DNA of 5,916 bases, from assembly GCA_937877465.1 (NCBI GenBank), contig CALFIT010000304.1:1-5916 (forward strand). Reading direction: 5' to 3'. This DNA comes from an uncultured Bacteroidales bacterium (GTDB taxonomy: Bacteria; Bacteroidota; Bacteroidia; Bacteroidales; F082). A program made the translations under genes and the position numbers. Positions 1 to 5,256 of this stretch are shown piece by piece. The notes beneath the pieces were generated by a model. The model had not been told where the DNA came from. It saw only the letters and a program-made list of their open reading frames with translations, and made no database searches. Position 1 is the first letter of the stretch, and each line of letters opens with the position of its first letter.

Positions 1-365
1 CGCAACGCGAAAATCCTGAGTTTTTGAACCGTTTCCAATCGGAGTATGTGCCTTGTGTGACTTCCTGCATTAATTCGATGACCAAAGGTGATAAAGAATT
101 GTTTTTCAAGTATTTGAAACAACTTACCAAAGGCCAATTGCAATTTCTTCGCCCGATGATTACGGACAACACTTTGTCGCTTTTCGAGTCCGACTTTGAC
201 TTCAACTTCGGCGTAAAGATCTCAGGTTCAGGCGGCGGAGGCTATGTGTTGGGCTTTACGGATGATGTGGAAAAGGCAAAAGCCCTCCTTGAAGGCATAG
301 ATTCCAATCGCACTTCCTCTGCCGGGAATGACATGCCTTCAAAGTTTGAGGTGATTTGGCTGTAA
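1..365 (+). CDS. Mevalonate kinase (GHMP kinase family), C-terminal part only
   Basis: This is the last 120 residues of a protein whose start lies before the window; the frame is open from base 3 and ends in TAA at 363-365. The best marker is KISGSGGGGY, encoded at 216-245, which matches the glycine-rich third motif of GHMP kinases. The stretch before it (QLQFLRPMITDN) and the short ending FEVIWL resemble the C-terminal GHMP domain of Bacteroidota mevalonate kinases, as I recall that family. Mevalonate kinase phosphorylates mevalonate with ATP in the cytoplasm, on the route to isopentenyl diphosphate. A TTG at 24 could start a 113-residue reading, but codons continue upstream without a stop and the motif belongs at the end of a longer kinase, so an internal start is unlikely. 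Another GHMP sugar or isoprenoid kinase is the main alternative. The GHMP assignment is firm; the substrate is less certain because the N-terminal motifs are missing. Confidence 0.8.
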   Translation, partial: QRENPEFLNRFQSEYVPCVTSCINSMTKGDKELFFKYLKQLTKGQLQFLRPMITDNTLSLFESDFDFNFGVKISGSGGGGYVLGFTDDVEKAKALLEGIDSNRTSSAGNDMPSKFEVIWL

Positions 366-370
366 TTTAC

Positions 371-378
371 TATTTTTG
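371..378 (+). promoter_or_regulatory. Bacteroidota -7 promoter element before gtrA
   Basis: TATTTTTG fits the TAnnTTTG consensus and is followed by CGCC. It ends only 8 bases before the gtrA ATG, so a transcript from it would have almost no leader. A possible -33 TTTG lies at 345-348 inside the end of the kinase gene; the 22-base spacer is slightly longer than usual. Read-through from the kinase gene is also possible. Confidence 0.55.
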
Positions 379-386
379 CGCCCCGA

Positions 387-899
387 ATGTCAGCCTTGAA
401 AAACATAGAATCCTGGATTGAACGCACCTTGACCTCGGTCATCGACTTCTTCTATCCGCCTTTCCGCAAGGTGATGAGCCTCGAACTGTTCCGCTATGCG
501 GCCTGCGGCGGCTTGAACCTTGCCTTGGAATGGGTGCTGTATTATGTTTTCTATCATTTCGTGTTTCACGCCCAAGTGTTCGACCTCGGCTTCGTCGCCT
601 TCACGCCCCACATCGCGGCCTTCGTCTTCAAGTTCCCCATCACCTTCCTGACGGGCTTCTGGATGGCAAGGCACATCAGTTTCTCTGGGTCCACCTTGCG
701 CGGGAGGACACAGATTTTCAGGTATTTCCTCGTCACCGTCGGCAACATCCTCATCAACTATTTCGGCCTGAAACTCTTCGTCGAGGTGTTCCATTGGTGG
801 CCCACCGTTTCCTACGTCATCATCTCCATTATCTGCGTGACATTCAGCTACTTGACAAACAAGTTCTATTCGTTCAGGAAAGAGAAAACCGAAAATTAA
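387..899 (+). CDS. GtrA-family integral membrane protein
   Basis: This is a 170-residue polytopic membrane protein of the GtrA type (Pfam PF04138 by recognition). About four hydrophobic segments are visible, near residues 36-58, 72-95, 112-133 and 138-157. The loop after the second segment carries the aromatic/basic motif ARHISFSGS, echoed at the C-terminus by NKFYSFRK (158-165), as is usual for the family. A soluble stretch of about 30 residues (SALKNIESW...) precedes the first segment. GtrA proteins are thought to help move polyprenyl-phosphate-linked sugars across the inner membrane, or otherwise to support cell-surface polysaccharide or teichoic-acid decoration; many members have no known substrate. 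The ATG at 387 is chosen because it sits just after a promoter element and gives the expected length. There is no Shine-Dalgarno sequence. The gene starts 21 bases after the mevalonate kinase stop, so co-transcription is plausible. No glycosyltransferase gene is adjacent in this window, so the sugar cannot be guessed. Confidence 0.88.
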   Translation: MSALKNIESWIERTLTSVIDFFYPPFRKVMSLELFRYAACGGLNLALEWVLYYVFYHFVFHAQVFDLGFVAFTPHIAAFVFKFPITFLTGFWMARHISFSGSTLRGRTQIFRYFLVTVGNILINYFGLKLFVEVFHWWPTVSYVIISIICVTFSYLTNKFYSFRKEKTEN

Positions 900-923
900 T
901 CGCTTTAAGTGTTGCACAATCAG

Positions 924-933
924 AATAATTATT
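924..933. repeat. Palindrome AATAATTATT, copy 1 (possible operator half)
   Basis: This perfect 10-base palindrome ends on the first base of the -7 element at 933-940. An identical copy lies 33 bases downstream at 957-966, about three helical turns away, so both would face the same side of the DNA. That spacing suits a dimeric regulator binding both sites, but in such AT-rich DNA it could arise by chance. Confidence 0.4.
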
Positions 934-940
934 ACCTTTG
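933..940 (+). promoter_or_regulatory. Bacteroidota -7 promoter element before the ATPase gene
   Basis: TACCTTTG matches TAnnTTTG exactly and is followed by C. A possible -33 TTG is at 912-914, with an 18-base spacer. Unlike the other promoters here it lies 48 bases from its start codon, leaving a real leader of about 40 bases that contains the second palindrome. Confidence 0.6.
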
Positions 941-941
941 C

Positions 942-963
942 AATTATTATCGGAATAATAATT
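942..963. repeat. Inverted repeat with 4-base loop
   Basis: AATTATTAT (942-950) and ATAATAATT (955-963) are perfect reverse complements around a CGGA loop. The predicted transcription start falls at or near the left arm, so the hairpin would sit at the very 5' end of the mRNA if it formed. All pairs are A-U, so it would be weak as RNA; a DNA-level operator role is easier to imagine. Confidence 0.4.
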
Positions 964-976
964 ATTGGAATAATAA
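952..976 (+). repeat. Direct repeat GGAATAATAA, two copies
   Basis: GGAATAATAA occurs at 952-961 and again at 967-976, a 15-base period, just upstream of the ATPase start. It partly overlaps the inverted repeat and the second palindrome. It could have arisen by slippage in AT-rich DNA or be part of a regulator binding array. Confidence 0.4.
957..966. repeat. Palindrome AATAATTATT, copy 2
   Basis: This is identical to the palindrome at 924-933 and lies 17 bases after the -7 element, in the early transcribed region. The pair brackets the promoter core. Confidence 0.4.
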
Positions 977-988
977 AATTACAACACG

Positions 989-2128
989 ATGAACAACAAT
1001 AAGATAGCAAATCCTTTTGTGGTCGGGAAATATGTTTCGGAGGAATATTTTTGTGACAGGACCGACGAAACGGCCTTTTTGAAGAAGCAAGTGGACAATG
1101 GGCGAAACACAGCTATTATTGCTCCGCGCCGCTTGGGAAAGACGGGATTGATCCAGCATTTCTTTGCCCAACCCGACATTGAGAAGCACTATCACACCGT
1201 GTTTATCGACATTTACCCCACCAACTCACTGACGGAGTTCGTCTATCTGCTTGGGAAAACCATCTATAAGGAACTCAAGCCGTTGCGCACACAATGGGCC
1301 GAAAGGTTTTTCACCACCATCAAGTCGCTGCGTCCGGGCTTCAAGTTGGATGCCGCGACAGGAGAACCCGTTTTCGACATCGGTTTGGGCAGCATCGAGC
1401 AGCCGCAAACCACGATTGACGAGATTTTCGCCTACCTCGAAGCCGCCGACAAGCCCTGCATCGTGGCAATCGATGAATTTCAGCAGATTACGAATTATCC
1501 CGAGAAGAATGTCGAGGCCTTGTTGCGGACGAAAATCCAGCAATGCAAACAGACCTTGTTCATCTTTTCGGGCAGTCGCCGTCACCTGATGAGCCAAATG
1601 TTCAACTCGCCCTCGAAGCCGTTCTACCAGAGTGTCATCACCACCGACTTGAAGCCGTTGGACAAGGGCGTGTACACCGATTTCGCCAAAAAACACTTTG
1701 CCGACTACGGGAAAACCATTTCCGAAGAGCTGATCAAAGAAGCCTATGACGATTACGAAGGCGTGACTTGGTACATTCAAATGATCATGAATGAGTTGTT
1801 TGCGCTTACCGAGAAAGGTGACGACTGCGTGGCCGAGTCCTATCCGGTTGCCATAAGGAACGTCATCCAGACCCAGGAATCGAGTTACAAGGACACTTTG
1901 TCGAACATCTCCGCCAAGCAAAAACCCGTTTTGTTTGCCATTGCCAAAGAAGGTGAAGCCACCAATTTGACCTCTGCCAATTTTATGAAAGACAACGGAT
2001 TGTCTTCTTCAAGCTCGGTGCAGTCAGCATTGAAGGGCTTGTTGGAAAAGGACATTATTACCCGCACTGAGAATGGGTACCGAGTGTATGACTATTTCTT
2101 CGCGGAATGGCTGAAATGGAATTATTGA
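989..2128 (+). CDS. ATP-binding protein of the ATPase_2 (AAA/STAND-like) family
   Basis: This 379-residue P-loop ATPase is of a type common, often in several copies, in Bacteroidota and archaea; its cellular role is not established. The N-terminal NPFVVGKYV and FCDRTDE (21-27) resemble the family's lead-in motif. The Walker A motif is APRRLGKT (45-52; catalytic K51, T52). The Walker B motif is IVAIDE (158-163), followed by FQQI. A strand ending in SGSRRHLM (194-201) is in the sensor-1 position. After a helical linker, the last 80 or so residues (SVQSALKGLLEKDII...RVYDYFFAEWL) read as a winged helix-turn-helix. No DUF234-like nuclease domain follows, as some relatives have, so an energy-dependent DNA-binding or switch role is possible but is inference. 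It is likely cytoplasmic, with no signal peptide or membrane segment. It has its own promoter and no same-strand partner after it, and it ends directly against recG, which is read from the other strand. ATG 989 is chosen because it gives the full lead-in motif. Confidence 0.85.
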   Translation: MNNNKIANPFVVGKYVSEEYFCDRTDETAFLKKQVDNGRNTAIIAPRRLGKTGLIQHFFAQPDIEKHYHTVFIDIYPTNSLTEFVYLLGKTIYKELKPLRTQWAERFFTTIKSLRPGFKLDAATGEPVFDIGLGSIEQPQTTIDEIFAYLEAADKPCIVAIDEFQQITNYPEKNVEALLRTKIQQCKQTLFIFSGSRRHLMSQMFNSPSKPFYQSVITTDLKPLDKGVYTDFAKKHFADYGKTISEELIKEAYDDYEGVTWYIQMIMNELFALTEKGDDCVAESYPVAIRNVIQTQESSYKDTLSNISAKQKPVLFAIAKEGEATNLTSANFMKDNGLSSSSSVQSALKGLLEKDIITRTENGYRVYDYFFAEWLKWNY

Positions 2129-4234
2129 TCACCCAATCTGGCTCCAATCAAACGTCTGTGCAAACAGTTCCTTATAGTGTTCGCGGAGCATCCGGTTTTC
2201 GGGCTTAATAAGCTTCGGGTCGTCGGCGAGGAGCCGGATGGCGGCATCGCGCACTTGGGGGATTAACGCGCCGTCTTTCTGGAGGTCGCCAATGAGCATC
2301 TCGATTTGTCCCGACTGGCGCGTGCCGCCTGTCTCGCCCGGACCACGCAGTTCCAAGTCGACCTCGGCAATCTCGAAGCCGTCGTTGGTGCTGCACATGG
2401 TCTTCATGCGCGTCTTGCCGTCGGCGGTCAGCTTGTGGTCGGTGACGAGGATACAGTAGGATTGGTCGGCGCCGCGTCCCACGCGACCGCGCAACTGGTG
2501 CAACTGTGAAAGCCCGAAACGGTTGGCGTTCTCAATAATCATCACCGTGGCGTTGGGGATGTTCACGCCCACCTCGATAACCGTCGTGGCCACCATGATT
2601 TGTGCGTTCCTGTTGATGAAACGCTGCATCTCGAAGTCCTTGTCCTCGGCACTGAGTTGGCCGTGGCAGACACAGAGTTTGTATTGCGGCTCGGGGAAGT
2701 CGTGCAGCAAAGCCTCGTAGCCCTCCTGTAGCGCAATCATATCCGTGTTTTCCGATTCCTTGATGCAGGGATAGACCACATAGATCTGCCGTCCCTTCGC
2801 AATCTGCTGCTTCATGAACATCATGATGCGGTAGCGGTCGTCGTTATAGATGTGATAGGTCTGCACGGGCTTGCGTCCGGGCGGCAGCTCGTCGATTTTC
2901 GAGACGTCCAAGTCGCCGTATTGCGTCATGGCTAAGGTGCGCGGGATAGGCGTGGCGGTCATCACTAAGGTGTGAGGCGGCACTTCGGTCTTTTCGTAGA
3001 ACTTCGCCCGTTGCTCCACCCCGAAGCGGTGTTGCTCGTCGATGATGGCGAGACCTAAGTTCTTGAAAACCACCTTGCTTTCGATGAGCGCGTGGGTGCC
3101 CACCACGATTTGCATTGTGCCGTCGGCCAAACCTGTGTAAATCTTCCTCCGCTCAGCGATTTTGGTCGAGCCAGTGAGCAGGGCAAAGTTGACGTCCATG
3201 TCCTTCAGTTGTTCCTGCAAAGTGGCAAAATGCTGTGTGGCAAGGATTTCCGTTGGGGCCATCAGGCAGGCTTGGAAGCCGTTGTCCAAGGCCAAGAGCA
3301 TCACCATAAGGGCGACGATGGTCTTGCCGCTGCCCACGTCGCCTTGCAGCAGGCGGTTCATCTGGTGGCCCGAGCCGAGGTCTTTGCGGATTTCCTTGAT
3401 GACGCGCTTCTGGGCGTTGGTCAGCGGGAACGGCAGATGGTCTTTGTAGAAACCGTTGAAATAGTCGCCTACCACGCTGAAAACGTGGCCTTTGACGGTC
3501 TGCTCGCGGTGCATCTTGTTGCGCAGCAGCTTGAGTTGGAAGAAGAAATGCTCCTCGTATTTCAGTCGGCGCGTGGCCTGCTGGATTTCGATGTTGCTCG
3601 ACGGCAGGTGGATTTGGTAATAGGCGTAGCGGCGCGGGATGAGTTGGTTTTGCTCGATGAGGCTTTTGGGCAGCGTTTCGGGAATGTAGTCGAACACCTG
3701 TTGGAGGATCATCCGCTGCAACTTGGCGATGGTGCGTGTGCCTAAGCCGTTGTCCTTCATGCGCTCCGTGGTGTTATAGACGCCCTGCAAGCCCTCGCCG
3801 ATGAGCGGGTCCTTGGGGTCGTATTCCTCGATTTCGGGGTGGACGAAGTTGAAGTTGTGGTTGAACTCGGAGGCCTTGCCGAAAAGCACGTATTTCACGC
3901 CCGGCTTGAAGCGGTTCTTGAGCCATTTCAGCCCGCGGAACCATACGAGTTCAATGCTGCCGCTCTCGTCGCTGAAGAGCCCCGTGGCGCGGGTGGCCCT
4001 CGGTGCGCCAATCATCTTGATGTTGGAGATGGTGCCGACGAGTTGGTAATAAACGCTGTCGTCGTTGATGTAGGCCACCTTTTGGATTTGGCTGCGGTCG
4101 ATGTAGCGGAACGGAAACTGGTTGAGCATGTCCTGATAGGTGAACACGCCGAGTTCCTTCTTCAGGACTTCGGCCTTCTTCGGCCCGACGCCCTTCAGGT
4201 AGGCGATGTTCGTTTGCAGCAGGTTCTGTTCCAT
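2129..4234 (-). CDS. recG: ATP-dependent DNA helicase RecG
   Basis: This is a 701-residue superfamily 2 helicase that remodels stalled replication forks, D-loops and Holliday junctions, driving branch migration in the cytoplasm. An N-terminal LKGVGPKKAE segment (13-22) leads into the wedge/OB-fold region that grips branched DNA. The helicase motifs are in order and intact: GDVGSGKT (298-305), MAPTEILA (325-332), GTHALIE (379-385), the DEQH box typical of RecG (399-402), MTATPIPRT (425-433), ATTVIEVGVNIP (549-560) and QLHQLRGRVGRG (577-588). The C-terminal part has GPGETGGTRQSG, in keeping with the RecG translocation region. Length is normal for the family. The frame stays open to 4510, but that extension lies inside the EamA gene in another frame; the ATG at 4234 follows a promoter element by 4 bases and gives a standard N-terminus. 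It follows the EamA gene by 16 bases on the same strand and ends against the convergent ATPase stop. Base composition is GC-rich at third positions. Confidence 0.97.
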   Translation of the reverse strand: MEQNLLQTNIAYLKGVGPKKAEVLKKELGVFTYQDMLNQFPFRYIDRSQIQKVAYINDDSVYYQLVGTISNIKMIGAPRATRATGLFSDESGSIELVWFRGLKWLKNRFKPGVKYVLFGKASEFNHNFNFVHPEIEEYDPKDPLIGEGLQGVYNTTERMKDNGLGTRTIAKLQRMILQQVFDYIPETLPKSLIEQNQLIPRRYAYYQIHLPSSNIEIQQATRRLKYEEHFFFQLKLLRNKMHREQTVKGHVFSVVGDYFNGFYKDHLPFPLTNAQKRVIKEIRKDLGSGHQMNRLLQGDVGSGKTIVALMVMLLALDNGFQACLMAPTEILATQHFATLQEQLKDMDVNFALLTGSTKIAERRKIYTGLADGTMQIVVGTHALIESKVVFKNLGLAIIDEQHRFGVEQRAKFYEKTEVPPHTLVMTATPIPRTLAMTQYGDLDVSKIDELPPGRKPVQTYHIYNDDRYRIMMFMKQQIAKGRQIYVVYPCIKESENTDMIALQEGYEALLHDFPEPQYKLCVCHGQLSAEDKDFEMQRFINRNAQIMVATTVIEVGVNIPNATVMIIENANRFGLSQLHQLRGRVGRGADQSYCILVTDHKLTADGKTRMKTMCSTNDGFEIAEVDLELRGPGETGGTRQSGQIEMLIGDLQKDGALIPQVRDAAIRLLADDPKLIKPENRMLREHYKELFAQTFDWSQIG

Positions 4235-4238
4235 GCGG

Positions 4239-4246
4239 CAAAGGTA
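4239..4246 (-). promoter_or_regulatory. Bacteroidota -7 promoter element before recG
   Basis: Read on the minus strand this is TACCTTTG, an exact TAnnTTTG match, followed by CCGC and then the recG ATG. Only 4 bases separate box and start codon, so transcription would begin at or next to the ATG. It lies in the 16-base gap after the EamA stop, giving recG a possible promoter of its own in addition to read-through. I see no clear -33 element upstream, which weakens the call. Confidence 0.5.
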
Positions 4247-4250
4247 GGGA

Positions 4251-5171
4251 TTATTTTTGATTCTGAGGTGCCGCCGCCCGACTTTGGTTGACGATCCAGA
4301 CGCCAGCGAAGACCAACGCCATAGCCACGCCCTTCTTCCAAGTGAAATGGTCCAAGCCGATGACGATGCTGACGACCGTGGCGATGATGGGCTGCACATA
4401 ATTGTACATGCTGACCAACGTGGGACGCAGGCGTTTCTGCCCGATGGGGATGAGGAAATAGGCGACGAAAGTGGCGAAAAACACCACAAAGGCCACTTGC
4501 CATGCCACACGGCTCTCTATCTGGCCGAAAGGTATGTGTATCAGGCTTTTGAGGTTAAAGGGAACCGTCACCAACATGGTAAAGAGGAACATCCATTTCA
4601 TGAAGGTGACCACGTTGTATCTCGCGATGAGCGGACGGAAGATGCCGAGATAGAGGGCGAAGGTCAGGCCGTTGACGACCACCAGAACGATGCCCAAAGG
4701 TTTGGTCTCGGAAGCACCGCCACCTAAGCCTACCGAGTTGAAAACCAAGATCAAAACGCCTGCCAAACTCACCAAAATGCCCGCCACTTTCTTGAAGGTG
4801 ATAGGCTCTTTCAGGAAGATGGCCGCCACAATCATGGTCAGGATGGGCGTGCAGGTGTTGGTGATGCTCGTGTCGATGGAAGTCGTCATGGTGATGGCCT
4901 TCAAGAAACTCCATTGGGTGAGAAACAATCCCAACATGGAGGCCACAAAGATCTGAAGCATGTCTTTCATCGGCACCTTCTCTTTGGGCATGAAGAGCGA
5001 CACCAGCCAAAACAGCAGCGTGGCGCCCAACGCCCTAAGGCATAGCAAGTCCATGGGGGTCATCACGTTGGCGTTGGAGATGTTCTTGCAGCAAACGATG
5101 TTGAACCCAAAGATGCAGTAGGCACCGAAACAAGCGAGATGCCCCGTAAGCGTTGACTTATTCAATCCCAT
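4251..5171 (-). CDS. EamA/DMT-superfamily transporter
   Basis: This 306-residue inner-membrane protein has about ten hydrophobic segments arranged as two EamA repeats, the layout of the drug/metabolite transporter superfamily. The first repeat ends in the segment starting NTCTPI (105-110), followed by FLKEPIT (119-125) and a further helix (GILVSLAGVLIL). The second copy repeats this as YNYVQPI (256-262), GLDHFTW (272-278) and a last helix (GVAMALVFAGVWIVN). A basic, polar tail (QSRAAAPQNQK) follows. Family members export or import small molecules such as amino acids and metabolites; the substrate here cannot be read from sequence. The ATG at 5171 is preferred over an in-frame TTG at 5183, because the TTG would only add MKPF and is a rare start. 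It is divergent from the TatD-type gene (85 bases between start codons) and is followed by recG at 16 bases. The functional link to recG, if any, is unclear. Confidence 0.93.
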   Translation of the reverse strand: MGLNKSTLTGHLACFGAYCIFGFNIVCCKNISNANVMTPMDLLCLRALGATLLFWLVSLFMPKEKVPMKDMLQIFVASMLGLFLTQWSFLKAITMTTSIDTSITNTCTPILTMIVAAIFLKEPITFKKVAGILVSLAGVLILVFNSVGLGGGASETKPLGIVLVVVNGLTFALYLGIFRPLIARYNVVTFMKWMFLFTMLVTVPFNLKSLIHIPFGQIESRVAWQVAFVVFFATFVAYFLIPIGQKRLRPTLVSMYNYVQPIIATVVSIVIGLDHFTWKKGVAMALVFAGVWIVNQSRAAAPQNQK

Positions 5172-5192
5172 AAACGGTTTCAAATGGCGCCG

Positions 5193-5200
5193 CGAAATTA
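5193..5200 (-). promoter_or_regulatory. Weak -7-like promoter element before the EamA gene
   Basis: On the minus strand this is TAATTTCG, one mismatch from TAnnTTTG, and is followed by CGGCGCC. It lies 21 bases before the ATG at 5171. I see no good -33 element, so this is tentative. Confidence 0.35.
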
Positions 5201-5217
5201 CGGATTAATTCCCAGCC

Positions 5218-5249
5218 TTGGACACTTCGCGAGAAATTTGCTACTTTTG
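5218..5249 (+). promoter_or_regulatory. Bacteroidota promoter before the TatD-type gene
   Basis: TACTTTTG at 5242-5249 matches TAnnTTTG and is followed by CGCC. A TTG at 5218-5220 gives a -33 element with a 21-base spacer. The box ends 7 bases before the ATG at 5257, predicting a transcript with almost no leader. Confidence 0.6.
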
Positions 5250-5256
5250 CGCCACG

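Larger units (their letters stand above)
900..988. other. AT-rich intergenic region before the ATPase gene
   Basis: This 89-base gap is far poorer in G+C than the flanking genes; bases 921-980 contain 11 G or C in 60. It holds a promoter element (933-940), two copies of a perfect palindrome (924-933, 957-966), a 9-base inverted repeat and a 10-base direct repeat, each listed separately. There is no typical GC-rich terminator hairpin for gtrA and no Shine-Dalgarno sequence before the ATG at 989. Confidence 0.7.

Noticed and set aside
390..1010. 206-codon open frame on the minus strand over gtrA
   Set aside because: It mirrors gtrA, which has clear membrane segments and family motifs. The antisense product is low-complexity and acidic with no recognisable domain.
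1226..1921. 231-codon open frame on the minus strand inside the ATPase gene
   Set aside because: It is antisense to the Walker B and linker region of a well-supported ATPase and shows no domain of its own.
3092..3745. 217-codon open frame on the plus strand inside recG
   Set aside because: It lies antisense to intact helicase motifs. Long shadow frames are expected in GC-rich third-position genes.
4235..4510. Extended N-terminus for RecG (92 extra codons)
   Set aside because: The extension overlaps the end of the EamA gene in another frame, is rich in Ser/Trp/Arg as a shadow would be, and is not found in RecG proteins. The ATG at 4234 gives the standard start.
5172..5256. Possible riboswitch or structured element in the divergent EamA-TatD gap
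   Set aside because: At 85 bases with two opposed promoter elements there is little transcribed leader on either side, and no convincing stem was found.
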